A stretch of 64,000 nt of DNA from Larimichthys crocea (GCF_000972845.2 NC_040028.1:20364210-20428209), one strand, 5' to 3'. Positions 25,817-39,536 are shown, counted from the stretch's first letter. A program made the numbers and translations. The notes: generated by a model from the sequence alone, not told the origin.

Positions 25817-27518
25817 GTAAGAGCTCTTTGACGTTTCCCACTTTTGTGGCATTAAAGTTGTAAAAAATCATCTTCTGTAAGATCGTCATGAAAGCCATGC
25901 GACGAGTGAAACATTCAAAACCCGGCTGCAACGTTTCATCGTCTCGTGCATCCTTTCATACACATTCCTCCAAACGTCTGTTTGGTTTCTTTGGGAACTC
26001 TGGGAATAAAGTTCTGAACAAAGTTTGGCTGCAAGCATTCGCTGCTGGATCGAGGTTAAAGAGGTTAAAGCTGCTCAGTGAAATGACTCAGAATTGTCAC
26101 CTGACCTGCAGTTTAAGTGTCGTCAGCTCTTTGGTTTGATGGCGCACAGCTTTGCTGACTCTTGTTGCATTCGTTTCTTCTTTAGTGGTAACGCTCGAAT
26201 AAACTCACTGTAAAAATAAAACAATCTTTGGATACGTAAAAAATGTGCCTCTTTGGTCACCTCTTCCAACTTCTCGTCCTTCCTCTTGAATTTCTCATTC
26301 AGCGCTGCCAGAACACAGTGCAGTTCTCTTTGTCGTTCTCCTCCATAGCTTTCTGCAGCACTTCCTTCTCTTGTTGGGGTTGAAAAAAAAATTAAAAAGC
26401 TTCTAATGCAGCCTTTCTTTATAATATGTCTTATTTCCTTTAATAATCCGATATGAAATGGAGTTACACACTCTTTTCATACTCTTTCATAAACTTTTCT
26501 TCGTGTCGGGTTTAGCAGCAAACAGCAGACAAGCAAAGTGAGAGCCAGACTCCCTCCAGGCTTGGTGAAGAACAAAACGGAGCTAACAGGAGAGAAAATA
26601 TTGAAGAGCTGACCAACAACAAACAAACTTTTTAAGGCCGTGGTTTTGTGTATCAATGTTGTGTTTTATTGTTTGTTTTGCTGCCCCCTGCTGGTCATAA
26701 AGATCTGTTCACTCTTTCAGGCACAGACAGATCTGAGTTTGGATTATTCTTCTGTGGGATGAAGAAGACTTCATATAGACCCTCACATCTCTCTTTTATT
26801 TTCTCTCTCTTCTCCATTTTCTCTTCCTCTTTCCATCCGTGTGCTAACACTGTACTTTGTAGCTCTCTCTGCTCTGTGGCATGGCTGGTCTGAAGCTCTT
26901 TTCATGCACTGGTTGTCGCCCTGCAGAGAGAGGTAATGTGATGGCTGTTTAAACAGCAAACTGATCCTCAGATTTTCCCAACAGGCCAATAAGTTCAGCA
27001 TACAATTACAAGTCTTTATCTGTCTGCCCCCCCTTCACTTTAATCTCTGTATGTGACCGACTTTTGTCGATGGCCCACTTCCATTTGAGTGGTCTTTGTA
27101 GACTCGAGACGGCTTCATTTAATGGCACTTCCAAAGACACAAAGCTCTGTGTCTCTCTCCTTTCCCCACATTATCCTGACGTTTATTTCATGTTTCATCA
27201 CTCGCAGGCCCTGCAGCAGATCGTGAAGGTCTCTGCAGGCTGCCTCACCCTCCACCTCAAAAGAAAGAGAGGAGGCGATAGAGAGAAGGGAAGTGGTGAA
27301 ACATAAACCACTTAGAGAGTGAGGGTGATTAACGAGGTAAAAGGGTTAAATTACAGAAATTTCTTCTGTAATCTTTACAAGAAACAGACATTTCTTTGGA
27401 GTCTAGAATCTTTGCACCCGGTCAAGACACATACAACAAAGTGACAGTGGCATTATTTAGTCTGATAGTTAGCCGAGAATTAAAACTGTTGGCGATAAAA
27501 TAATTTAGTCTTGTACAT

Positions 27519-27776
27519 CCAGTGTGTGAAGGATTTAGTGGCACCTAGAGGTGAAGTTGCAGATTGCAACCGAATGAATACTCTCCCACACCTCAGCCTT
27601 TCCTTCCAAGCATGTAGGAAGAACTCTAGCTGCAAAAGCATAAAAAGCATAAAAAGCCGTATCGAGATCAGAGTTTGGTTTGTCTGTTCTCACTGTATCT
27701 AAAAGATTCATTTTAAGACATCAAACTAACAAAACTAATGAATATTTCTTCCAGCCTCCTAAATCTTACACACCGG
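27519..27776 (+). mobile_element. MITE with terminal inverted repeats
   Basis: The left end CCAGTGTGTGAAGGATTTAG and the reverse complement of the right end, CCGGTGTGTAAGATTTAGGA, match as about 19-bp inverted repeats. The interior GAGTTTGGTTTGTCTGTTCT recurs at 1985-2165 and 44749-45100. About 258 bp, no coding capacity, no clear target duplication; superfamily not determined. Confidence 0.65.
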
Positions 27777-28341
27777 ACCTTTAAACATGTAAACATATGC
27801 TGAGATAACCTCACATGACTGAGACTCTCAGGTGCTTTTTGAAAAAATAAAATGAGACTTTTGAGACTTACAGGTTTGTTTCTGTGCGGCATTCATAAGC
27901 TGCAATAATATAAAGGGTGCATTGTGGTTGCCTTGGCAGCCGCGCAGTGTTCCAGTTCACAGTGAGCGATATATATAAGGTGAACCTGTTCTAGCTGAGC
28001 CCACCAGGTAAATGCTGCTTTCATACACAACATAACTCATCCGTCCTCCAAGCCGGGTCTCTGGGGAGATGGAGAGGAGATAATGGAGAAGAGAAATGAA
28101 GGTAATGAATGTAGAGACAGCGGGGGAGGAAAGAGGGGGGAGGAGGAGTGAGGGAGCTCTGGAGAGAGGGATGATGGAGAGAGGGGGGTAAGTGAAATGT
28201 GTAGCCTCTTGTTTTGAAAATGCCTCCATCCATGTCCACGATCACATCACGAGTCCTCACTATGGACGGCAGCCAAAGTGCAGAGCTGTGTCATTGCTGC
28301 GCTGCTCCAAAGAAATGAATCCAGTTTCTCATCATCTCTTT

Positions 28342-28372
<31 letters not shown>

Positions 28373-28641
28373 TTGCACCGTGCCCTCTCATTTCTCCCAA
28401 AGTCATTATGAGCCTCATGATTCTTCCCCCTGAAGATTGATGCCGCCTCGCTCTGAGCTGAGCTCTGAAAAAAAAAATACTGATGATTGTCCAGCCTCCC
28501 AGAAAATGCAAATGTGTCCTTTAAGTGCCTCATCCTGAGAGTTTAACACAGGGGGGGAAAAAAGACAAACCTCTGAGTCAAACCTGGTGCAGAAACAAGT
28601 CAATAGTCTGTTTTTGTGTGGCAACTTTTAAATATTTTCTG

Positions 28642-28644
<3 letters not shown>

Positions 28645-28707
<63 letters not shown>
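28645..28707. repeat. (TG)31 tract at an il1rapl1 3' splice site
   Basis: 63 nt of uninterrupted TG ending 10-13 nt before the transmembrane exon. It takes the place where a polypyrimidine tract would normally lie, leaving only CGTTCTCAG between repeat and exon. Confidence 0.95.
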
Positions 28708-28708
<1 letters not shown>

Positions 28709-28719
28709 GTTCTCAGCAG

Positions 28720-28863
28720 AGCTCATGTACACCGTGGAGCTGGCAGGAGGGCTGGGAGCGATCCTGCTGCTACTCATCTTCCTCATCTCCCTCTACAAAT
28801 GCTACAAGATCGAGCTGATGCTTTTCTATAGGAGGCACTTTGGCAGCGAAGACGTGGATGGAG
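28720..28863 (+). CDS. il1rapl1: il1rapl1 exon: transmembrane segment and juxtamembrane region
   Basis: Encodes (E)[18 protein letters not shown], then [19 protein letters not shown] and [10 protein letters not shown]. The hydrophobic run from about [10 protein letters not shown] to FLISLY is the single membrane-spanning helix; the basic and aromatic segment after it leads into the cytoplasmic TIR domain. The acceptor is a tandem CAGCAG: using the second AG (exon from 28720) gives KR-ELMYT, as in the mammalian protein; using the first AG (from 28717) adds one Ala. The donor is GGATGGAG|GTAAAA. Phase 1 in, phase 1 out (144 or 147 nt). Confidence 0.94.
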
Positions 28864-31044
<2,181 letters not shown>

Positions 31045-31059
31045 TAACGTGATGTATTG

Positions 31060-32075
31060 GAGCGAGGGCGTTTATAGTTGCTCGTGAACTGTAGTTGTAG
31101 CTGTAGTGTTTGGTACATTCACCAGCAAGGACCACGCCACAACAATGTGAGTTTAAAGGTTTAATGAAACGAGGAAGTTTGGGATGTTGAGGATAGATGA
31201 ATGGATGTGGGGAAGGGAATGAACATTCAGAGAGGGGCATCCATCTCAGGTGGTGAGTGTTAAACCAGTTTAAATGGAGCTGAGGAGCGACACGCCTGAG
31301 ACGACCACTTCATTGGTTTGTCTGCTTGGAAGCTGTGCTGTCTGGAATAGTGTTGTGAAGATATGCCACCGATGTAGAGGACTTGAAGTGAGGCCAGCTT
31401 GTATGGCAGCTGAGATAAACAGAAAATGTAGATAGGGAAGAAAGTATGAGAGTCAGAAATATGAATCAGACAGGCTGGGGTGAAGAGAAGGATTACGGGT
31501 GCATGTAGTCACGAATTCTGAGCATGATAGGACGCAGAAACAAAGCAAGCAAGAGCGTGGATTGTAGAGTTAGGTTGACCTTGGAAGGATGAGTAGCCTG
31601 AACATAGAGAATGGACGCAGAGGAGGAGAAGGTCAGAAGTGAGTGGGTTTCTGATCAACAGCTGCCGGTAACTAAAACCAGATTCCTGGTTTTTAATTAG
31701 GATTGGAGAGTAACGGATTGAGCATTGTGTGGAATATTGTGGCTGAAAATGGAGGAGACTTTTATGGGATGAACAGAGCAAGAGTCTGAATTCATGAATA
31801 GAGAAGGTAGGACAACGAATCAGCGATGCCGTCATGGTACCTGAGAACGTGAGCTGCACCAAAAACAAAGTGCCATGGGGCAGTTGGTGTGCACGAGGTA
31901 CGTTGAGGTTTGGCTGTGCTCTGATTGCCGCGGATATATCATGGCTGGGGGATGAATCACTGGTTGAATCGGACAGACTGATCTGCAGCCGGGACGGGTT
32001 GATTCTTTGGTGTTCTCATTAACGTAAGTGGGTAATCAGGTGTGAGTAGGCTGGACAGGTGCGGTTGAGGCGTGG
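31060..32075. other. Unclassified insertion-like segment
   Basis: A compositionally distinct, purine-rich plus strand running from about GTGATGTATTGGAGCGAGGG to GGACAGGTGCGGTTGAGGCG. Its right edge resembles the ends of some fish retroelement long terminal or subterminal repeats, but no inverted or direct terminal repeat, coding domain or target duplication could be confirmed. Confidence 0.25.
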
Positions 32076-32822
32076 CCCTGCTCTGTTCGTTGTGTGTGGT
32101 TTGTCTTCAGTTCTGTTTTCCACTGTCATTGTTTTGTGTTTCAATGTTTTGTGCTGTTTGTGCGTTCACACTCTCACGTGACGAGTGGATGATTATTCCA
32201 AATTTCAAAGTATCCTCTCAAATCTCTCTGGATCAAAGTAGGAGATCATTGTTCTCATACCGTATATTACATAAGTATTCATGCAGTATATATACAACGT
32301 GTTCCAGAGGCTGATATATTGAACAAATTTATCAGCATCCATCTCTGGTTTTCATCCATGCGTTAATAAATCCATAAAAATTCTGTCTGAACGTATTCTC
32401 ATGCGTGCTAATTCTGCTTAGTAGTCCGTCTGTGCCAGCGGTACACAGTGTGCTCTAGTTGGTAGTGATGCTGTGTTTGTACTGTAGGCTTCACGAGGAT
32501 CGGATAAAAACGCAAACACGTCCTAGTTGGTCCAGACAGAATTAAACATCAGTGGGAAATGTGCGAGGGGCTCTGAGGCCCGGCTGACTGAGCCGCCTCT
32601 TTCCTTTAATCAAATGAAAATTGCCGCCAGCATCAGCACCAAACAAAATGATGGTAGATGAATGTCCAGTCAGGGAAACATGGTATGTGATTAATAATAT
32701 GTGAAATAAAAAATATGAGTAATTGGACATGCTGCCACTTTTTCAGCGACTGTGTTGAGTATGTTTTTCTGTCTGTGCCGTGTTCTGCCTGTGACCTGAA
32801 TGTTGGAAATGTTTATGTTTAG

Positions 32823-32867
32823 GTCTCACCAATGAGCATTACCAGGATGACACGCGACTCTTTGGAG
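32823..32867 (+). CDS. il1rapl1: Candidate 45-nt cassette microexon in the TIR BB loop
   Basis: The stretch is preceded by ATGTTTAG and followed by GTACCT (TTTGGAG|GTACCT, a good donor). It is exactly 45 nt, has no stop in the il1rapl1 frame, and fits the phase-1 junctions of both flanking exons. Inclusion would insert SLTNEHYQDDTRLFG and change the next residue from Thr to Ala, giving RDLIPTG-[15 aa]-AYIEDVARC directly after TIR box 2. The polypyrimidine tract is weak, as is common for microexons. The family proteins I can recall lack this insert, so it is either a lineage-specific or neural alternative exon, or chance. No transcript evidence is available here. Confidence 0.4.
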
Positions 32868-33425
32868 GTACCTCGCCCGCAGTCTTTTCCCTCTTGTATC
32901 AGCTGCTGTCATTTACCTGCTCAGGTTTTAAAGAGAGTCGGCCGCTGTTGTGTGATCTGACACAACGCAGGCTCGTCAGACAGCGACTTCAGTCTAATCC
33001 TAGAGGCTGTGCAGCTTTATATCAAACATTTGTCGCCCCATCTAGAGCCATTTCGTGCAGCACTTAACTTTGTCTGTGGGCCCGCCCTCCAGATATAGAA
33101 TATTTGACACATATTCACCTGAAGAAACACCATGCTTTCTGATCTGCATCTGCACACATACAGTATATATAATATCTTTGTCTGAGTGCAGTTAGACCAG
33201 ATTCTGGAGGCGCACAGCAAAATAGCTACCTGTCATTGTCCTGTGTTTTGTGTCTGTTGCTGTTTGTTCATCCATCAGCGTTAAGTGTCGTAGTCCTGTC
33301 CTCATTAAATCATGTATGAACCATATCTTTAGCTCAAAACATACTGGATGTACATTACTCTACTACTTTGCCGCTCTCATGTCTTAGGTGTTCTTGTTCA
33401 TATCTTTACCTTTTGCTCCCTGCAG

Positions 33426-34147
33426 CCTACATCGAGGATGTGGCTCGCTGCGTGGACCAGAGCAAACGCCTCATTATAGTCATGACACCCAACTATGTGG
33501 TGCGGCGAGGCTGGAGCATCTTTGAGCTGGAGACGCGGCTGCGCAACATGCTGGTGACTGGCGAGATCAAAGTCATCCTGATCGAGTGCGCAGAGTTACG
33601 CGGCATCATGAACTACCAGGAGGTGGAGGCTCTTAAGCATACCATTAAAACCCTCACCGTCATCAAGTGGCGCGGCACCCAGAGCAACAAGCTCAACTCC
33701 AAGTTCTGGAAGCAGCTGCAGTACGAGATGCCGTTCAGGCGCACAGAGCCCATGCTCACCCACGAGCCGGCGCTGGACGTCAGCGAGCAGGGTCCCTTCG
33801 GAGAGCTGCAGACCGTCTCTGCCATCTCCATGGCGGCGGCCACCTCCACCGCTATGGCTACCGCCCACCCCGAGCTGCGCTCGTCTTTCCACAACACCTA
33901 CCACACCACCATGAGGCAGAAACACTACTACCGCAGCTACGAGTATGACATACCACCCGGAGGGACCCTGCCACCTCTCTCCTCTCTGGGGAACCAGCAC
34001 ACCTACTGCAACATCCCACTGACACTGCTGAACGGACAGAGGCCTCCCGGGAAGAGCCGGGAGCACAGCCTGGAGGAGGCGCACGCTAACAACGCCATGC
34101 TCCCTCTGCTGCCAAGAGAAACCAGCATCTCCAGCGTCATCTGGTAA
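33426..34147 (+). CDS. il1rapl1: il1rapl1 last exon: C-terminal half of TIR domain and cytoplasmic tail
   Basis: Encodes (T)[45 protein letters not shown] and [14 protein letters not shown], where FW is TIR box 3. The long tail is specific to IL1RAPL1: [53 protein letters not shown] and the C terminus [12 protein letters not shown]. The last residues form a PDZ-ligand-like end, and the tail is the region known to bind NCS-1 and PSD-95-type partners. IL1RAPL2 ends differently (SFTSDIW-like), so the assignment is firm. Acceptor CCCTGCAG at 33418-33425; TAA stop at 34145-34147. The visible exons together give 437 C-terminal residues without the microexon. Relative to mammals the tail has a short Ala/Thr-rich variation only. 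Confidence 0.97.
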
Positions 34148-35640
34148 TGATGAACACGACTGGGCATGAGCTGTGAGGGAGAGCAGTCAGGACCAGACGC
34201 GCTGGGCTCTTAAGAACACGGTTCATGGTCACGTTTTGGATCCGACTGTTGCAGAAAGTGACGGCAGGTTTTTTCTGGTTGTTTTTCTGCCTCTGTTCCA
34301 GATGTTTTCTGCGTGGAACTACAGGAGATGAAGGCGATGAAAACACTGGCGAGATACGGACTCGCAAGAACTCCCCATTAAAGAACCAACACACTATGGC
34401 AATTGTTCACACACACACACACACACACACACACAAATGTGCATACACACATACTAAAAGGAAAACAGGGTCTTGTACATATATTTCACTTTCTTTGTAG
34501 CATTAGTGTTTTCCTGTTCTGTTCTTTCGTTTCTTCTTTTCAATCATGTTCGTTGCCTTCTCCACTGTAGGACTTTGCTTTAACTTGTTATACAGAGTTG
34601 TATATTTTTTATTGTTTTCTTCTTTCAGTTATTTTTTATTCTTATTTCAACGCGCTTGTTTGGGAAGCCAGTATGTCACGTACCTGCTGTCTTATTTCTT
34701 TTTTCTTTTTTTGTGTGTGTTTGTTTGTTTTGAAATCTTTGTGTAGTTTAAGAGAAACATTTTTTAACACCTTTTTTTGAAATCGCCTGGACATTTCAGG
34801 AGCTTCGAGGAGCTGAAACTTTTTTTTTCTTTTTTCTTTTTTACCTGTAAAAGGTGTATCTAGTTTAAAAAGGAAAACTCTCTTTTAAAAAATCATAGAA
34901 TATGCAAAAAGAAGGGAGGAGCTGGCAAAAATATATACCGTCCTGTGTGGGACCGAGACGGAGGAGGAGGAGGAGGAGGAGGAGGAGGCCGTACTTGTCC
35001 TCTCCAATCAGATAGACTCATAGACTGGCAGATCTCTCTCTAAAGCTTCATATTTTCTATTGAAACAAACAGCCTTGCTGTTTTAGAGTGATAGTGAAAT
35101 GCCTCACCTTAAAAAGAAATCTGTAGATTATTTTGAAAAGAATTCTATTTTTATAACAGAAAAAGAGTTTGCTTGAGAAGTCATACTTATTTGCATTTTC
35201 ATCTTTACCATAGGACGGAGGATTTGTGTATAAGTGTTATGCTGGTTTTGTACACTTGCGACGTGGTTCCTGGTTTGTTAAGAGACTGAGGTGGCCCTCT
35301 AACTGTTCGAGATTCACAAGTGAAGCATTTTCAATGTTTTTTTTCAAACATAATATTATTCCCATCCTGATAATTACTTTGGTTCATATGGATAGTTCAT
35401 GTTTAAGGAAAGAAAAGACAACATTTGTGTTTTGAAAGACTTTTTAAATATATTTGAAGGTGTGATTTTTGAGTATGCATAGCAAATAGATATGTATTCT
35501 ATATATAATATAGATATTTATATAAATATATAAACACGATTTTCACTTGGAAAGAAATGTCTATCTTTATAGAAACACAATCATTATCAGTTGCCCTTAC
35601 TTTCTCACTGCACATTAAAAAACATTGATTTCCTCTTGAT
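34148..35640 (+). other. il1rapl1: il1rapl1 3' untranslated region (predicted extent)
   Basis: AT-rich, with long T runs at about 34600-34850, a (CA)n at 34408-34435, a (GGA)n run at 34962-34988 and an AU-rich stretch at 35450-35540. The right limit is set by the ATTAAA signal at 35614. No open frame of note. Confidence 0.55.
35614..35619 (+). terminator. il1rapl1: Candidate polyadenylation signal (ATTAAA) of il1rapl1
   Basis: ATTAAA variant followed after about 30 nt by a U- and GU-rich stretch (TTTTTCTTTTTGTGTCC). No canonical AATAAA was seen between the stop codon and here. Confidence 0.4.
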
Positions 35641-35694
35641 GTTTTTCTTTTTGTGTCCAACTTCGAGCATCCGTTGGCAGTAATTCACAACATC

Positions 35695-35723
<29 letters not shown>
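35695..35723. repeat. (CA)n microsatellite
   Basis: About 14 CA units. Confidence 0.95.
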
Positions 35724-35725
<2 letters not shown>

Positions 35726-35946
35726 ATTACACTCCTAACATCGGGTGACTAATGGGTGGGTGTCAGTTTGAATCGGCGATCTTGCTTTAAGATAAGAGAA
35801 AGTGAACAAACCGTCAGCGCCTCCAGATTCTGCTGAATGTCTTTAAACACTAACTGCGCCTTCATCTGCCAGCTGCTCTTGTAGTGCTAACACTGGTATA
35901 CTAGGACGAGACAGCCTGAAGGTTCAGCCCTTTTCTCTGCATCTGC

Positions 35947-36140
35947 TTGGCACGGTGGCGCAGTGGTGAGCACTGTCGCCTCACGACAAGAAGGTTTGAA
36001 CGTCGGCCGAGGCCTTTCTTTGTGGAGTTTGCATGTTCTCCCCGTGTCGGCACGGGTTCTCCCCGGGTACTCCGGCTTCCCCCCACAGTCCAAAGACATG
36101 CAGTTAATAGGTTAATTGGTGACGCTAAATCTTTTTAGGA
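35947..36140 (+). mobile_element. tRNA-like teleost SINE
   Basis: An A-box-like GGTGGCGCAGTGGTGAGCAC and a B-box-like GGTTTGAACGT lie at the 5' end. The body follows: GGAGTTTGCATGTTCTCCCC, CTCCGGCTTCCCCCCACAGT, CCAAAGACATGCAGTTAATA. This wording belongs to one of the most frequent fish interspersed repeats. The 3' end is truncated near 36140. Confidence 0.7.
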
Positions 36141-36239
36141 CAGGCTTCCCTCTTTGTATTTCTTCAGACTGTGAATCCGTGCTGAGCTTAGTCATACAAC
36201 AAAGAAACCTCTGAAGGGTTAAATCTGGGGCAACTGAAC

Positions 36240-36460
36240 TTGTAGCTCGCCGGCAGCGAGTGGTGAATGGGCCGTATCGCTACCCGACGGAGTCGCCACC
36301 ACCCACAGGGAGAGGCATGGGGGTCAGGTGCTTTGCCAGCCGTGCGTCAGTCAAAGGCAGGGGAGGAACTGCATAGCCCATCTAGTCTTGGAACGCCTCG
36401 GGATCCCCCCAGGAGGAGCTGGAAGGTGTTGATGTGGAGGAAGAAAATGGATGGATGGAC
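36240..36460 (+). mobile_element. LINE 3'-end fragment
   Basis: CTTGGAACGCCTCGGGATCC and GGAAGAAAATGGATGGATGG correspond to the coding end and simple-repeat tail of the same type of LINE seen inverted at 30005-30600. The 5' part (36250-36370) is rearranged. Confidence 0.6.
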
Positions 36461-36589
36461 GTGAATTCATTGTGCAAAGGAGAAAGGTCAACAATTAGAC
36501 AGCATGGTCACGATGGGAATCGCACAGTTTCAAATGTCCTGATATCAGGGCCTCCAAGGCCTTGGAGCCTCGAACACTTACCGTGTAAT

Positions 36590-36700
36590 CAGCATACCGG
36601 CTTGCCGCATGGTTTCCCCTCCTTGCTCTCTCCCTGTGTTTCCTGTCTATCTCTCCTGTCAGACAGAGGCAGAAAAGCCAAAGATAAACCTTTTAAAGGA
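36590..36700 (+). mobile_element. SINE 3' fragment
   Basis: CTTGCCGCATGGTTTCCCCT, then CCCTGTGTTTCCTGTCTATC and a tail of AGGCAGAAAAGCCAAAGATA match the 3' half of the SINE family whose head is at 318. Truncated at both ends. Confidence 0.55.
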
Positions 36701-39231
36701 GTGCTGATATAAGAAACATTCTGGCTCGAAGCCAAGGAGTCTGTCAGTTCGCTTGGCAACCCAAACACAATGGTGGTTGAGTGCTGCCAAACACTGCCAT
36801 CTCCTGGGGATTCACAATATCTACAAAGGGTGTTTGTGATTGAGCACTAGTAAGCAGAGAAACAGAAAGCCAATTTACCGACTGCCCTGACAATCCCAGG
36901 AGAGAAAACAAGAAAATGGGGGCAGAGGAAAACAAGACAGGGAGACAGTTCCAGGCAGAGGAAGAGAGTGAAAGAGTGTCGATAAAAACACATTTTATGG
37001 ACGTTTCTGCAGAAAAGGAAGCCTCGGTGCACAGACGGTTTCAGACTATGCAAACAGCAGATATAACTGTATGAATGAAAACATAAATCACACACAAAGC
37101 ACTGGAATTTACTTTGGCTGTTAATAAACGATGCCAACAGTTGGAGGCGTGCACACATGCGAGCGCACTCAACATGTCGTCAACCACAAGTAGAGCTGGT
37201 GACTGTTGCATGTTGGCAGCCTCCTGCGGGACAGCTGGGGGGTTTTATTAGCAGACACAGGATTAATAGACTCTATTACCCAGAGCAATTAGGGACTTAA
37301 TTGGAGAGAAAATAGACCCCATCGAGAGGGAACATGTCGGGGAGATCGACAGAAATAAGCATATCTCCAGACAAAGTCCACAGTGGCATATGTGTTATTC
37401 GATAAGACCAGTCGAACGCCTCCATCTGTGCGTCTGCTCTCGTCTGTCCTTTTCACTCGCAGCTCAGAGAGCAGCACAGCAATGCAGATACAACCTTCAA
37501 CCATGAAACACACTGAAGAGGAAGTGGGCCAGCAGTAACGCAACATCTACATGTATCTGAAGTAGAAGGAGGAATAGATTCATAAATAGAATAGTGTCCA
37601 TATTATAATGTCAGCGTGATCACTTGTAAAGCGCCATCACCACCTTCATCCTACCTTAAAGGCGTAGAAATTTCAGGCCTGGCAACCGGACTTATCCTGC
37701 AGCCAAGACGAGCCTTGGCGACGACGAGGTCAGTGGAGTTCAATGTTTCATCTAAATTCCTACCAACTGTGGGAAAAAGCAGGAGATTGAGATGCTGGGA
37801 TGAATTACCTGTAGTGGGTGATTGCACTTCCATATATGAAATATTGCAACTGCCCTTAAAGAGCTTCAGGGATTCTTTAAAATTCAAAATGTCAGGGGAC
37901 CCGGGTAGGTTCCTTGAGGAACGCCTTGAGGGGTAATCACAAACTTTTCAGGTAAAAATTCGTCATTTGTTTTTTATTTTCTGCAGAGACAGAGGTTGAC
38001 ACATATTAACAACAGGAAGGTAAATAGACATTAGTCCATTGAGTCCCATGTGACGAGTTAAAAGCAGAAACTTTCCCCATTTTTCTCGTTCATCAGACTG
38101 CCGATCATGCCGCTCGTCTGGACCCAGTTAGCTGAAGGTTTTACCAGTCTGATGATGAACTTTCGGGTTCAAAGAGCAGTTTTGTGATTTGCTCTGCACG
38201 CTCAGCCTCCTCCACCGTCAGCTTCCATGTGCGGCTGAGGACAATGCTCGAAGTTTTCAAAGGTCTACCCAGGAGCCAGAGGTCATTTCATGGTCCAGTG
38301 ACTGTCTGACTGAGAGAGAAACTTTTCTTCCCAGCAGGCGAGATTTACGACTATATCTCTCTCTAACTTCCTCTTCTTTATTTGGAGTTGGGGGGGTGTA
38401 TAATCCAAAAATGAGCAGAGCAGGGCATGTCTACATGTGAAATAGTCACCTTCTGGCCAGATTATTTTGTCAGAGTGGGGCCAAAACAAAGCTGCAGGGA
38501 CTGAGCGCAGGTACGGGCCATCTGGCCTTTGAACAGTGACTGAGTAAAGATGCTGGAAGCAGCAATGGAGGCGTTCAGGGACTCATAAACTAATTTGGTC
38601 GTACCGTATGTACTGCAACAGCAGGAAATCTTTGCCCCCAGTGTCCAAGACAAACATTCATGTACAGGTGGAGAATTAATAGAGTACGATGATACCATAA
38701 ACCAGTGCTGTAGTACTTGAAATCTGGGTCTGGAGACCACTTTTTAAAGACCTTGGTCTTGTTTCGATCTCAGACAAAGAGAACTTTGGATTTTAATTCA
38801 AGTAAAAGACAACTGCAGGGATATCGCTTTATTCTGCATTATCTGATTTATTCCTTACCTGTCTGCGAGGAGACATCAGCCAAATCTTCTGGAATAAAAC
38901 AAATCTGCAAAATAGCGTCCAAAGAACACACAGCGGTTTGTAAATACTTGCTCTCTGCCTCTTAAAGTCTTGGTCTTGTCGCAGTCTTGATGCACTCCGG
39001 TCTCGGTTTAGATGATCTTGGCTACAACACTACGAAAAACCTGTTTTGCCTTTGCTTCCAGATTCTCTTCCTCTTCCTCTGCAGTCCAGTCCTCCATCTT
39101 CTCCATCTTCCATCTCTGGATACTTTCTGCCACGGGCATTTTAGTCTGCATCCACAAAACTCAACACTCTAATGGCCAGAGTTGGAGGGATGGCTAGAAC
39201 ATTACCTGAGGCGCTTCTAGTACATCATTTC

Positions 39232-39233
<2 letters not shown>
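36701..39233. other. Intergenic sequence between il1rapl1 and nr0b1
   Basis: Apart from a MITE at 38703-39037, no gene or mobile element recognised. The block at 37225-37325 is unique-looking and rich in TTAAT and ATTAG cores. Confidence 0.5.
38703..39037. mobile_element. MITE-like element
   Basis: The left edge CAGTGCTGTAGTACTTG and the right edge CTACAACACTA are imperfect inverted repeats around an interior with GGTCTGGAGACCACTTTTTA and CTTGGTCTTGTCGCAGTCTT, wording of a common fish non-autonomous DNA transposon. No target duplication found. Confidence 0.5.

Positions 39234-39277
<44 letters not shown>
39234..39277. repeat. (TG)n microsatellite
   Basis: About 22 TG units. Confidence 0.95.
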
Positions 39278-39279
<2 letters not shown>

Positions 39280-39530
39280 GGGGAGGGTGATGCATGTGGT
39301 AGTATACTGTTGCACTCTGGTGGCCTGACATGGCATAAACTCTGCTGCACCTGACGAACTGATGTGGAACTTAATCTTAATCTGCCGTTGACGTAATAAA
39401 CTTTTAGTCATCAGGAGCTGACATGAGTCAGTGTGTCATGACAGGTGACGTTATCTGCTGATTTCACAGTGAAAAGTGTGTGTGAAGACACACACACAGA
39501 CACACACACACACACAGTTGACAGTATTTC

Positions 39531-39536
39531 TTTATT
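39531..39536 (-). terminator. nr0b1: Candidate polyadenylation signal (AATAAA) of nr0b1
   Basis: TTTATT on the plus strand, about 345 nt beyond the nr0b1 stop codon. First canonical signal seen downstream. Confidence 0.5.

Larger units (their letters stand above)
25817..28716 (+). other. il1rapl1: il1rapl1 intron
   Basis: About 2.9 kb. Contains a MITE (27519-27776), a purine-rich block at 28060-28195, a (CT)n at 28353-28371 and a long (TG)n that runs almost into the acceptor. Otherwise nothing recognised. Confidence 0.8.

Noticed and set aside
28616..28831. Open frames of Cys-Val repeats across the TG tract
   Set aside because: They are translations of the (TG)n microsatellite; the exon proper starts after the acceptor.
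33596..34084. 162-codon minus-strand frame
   Set aside because: Antisense shadow of the last il1rapl1 exon.
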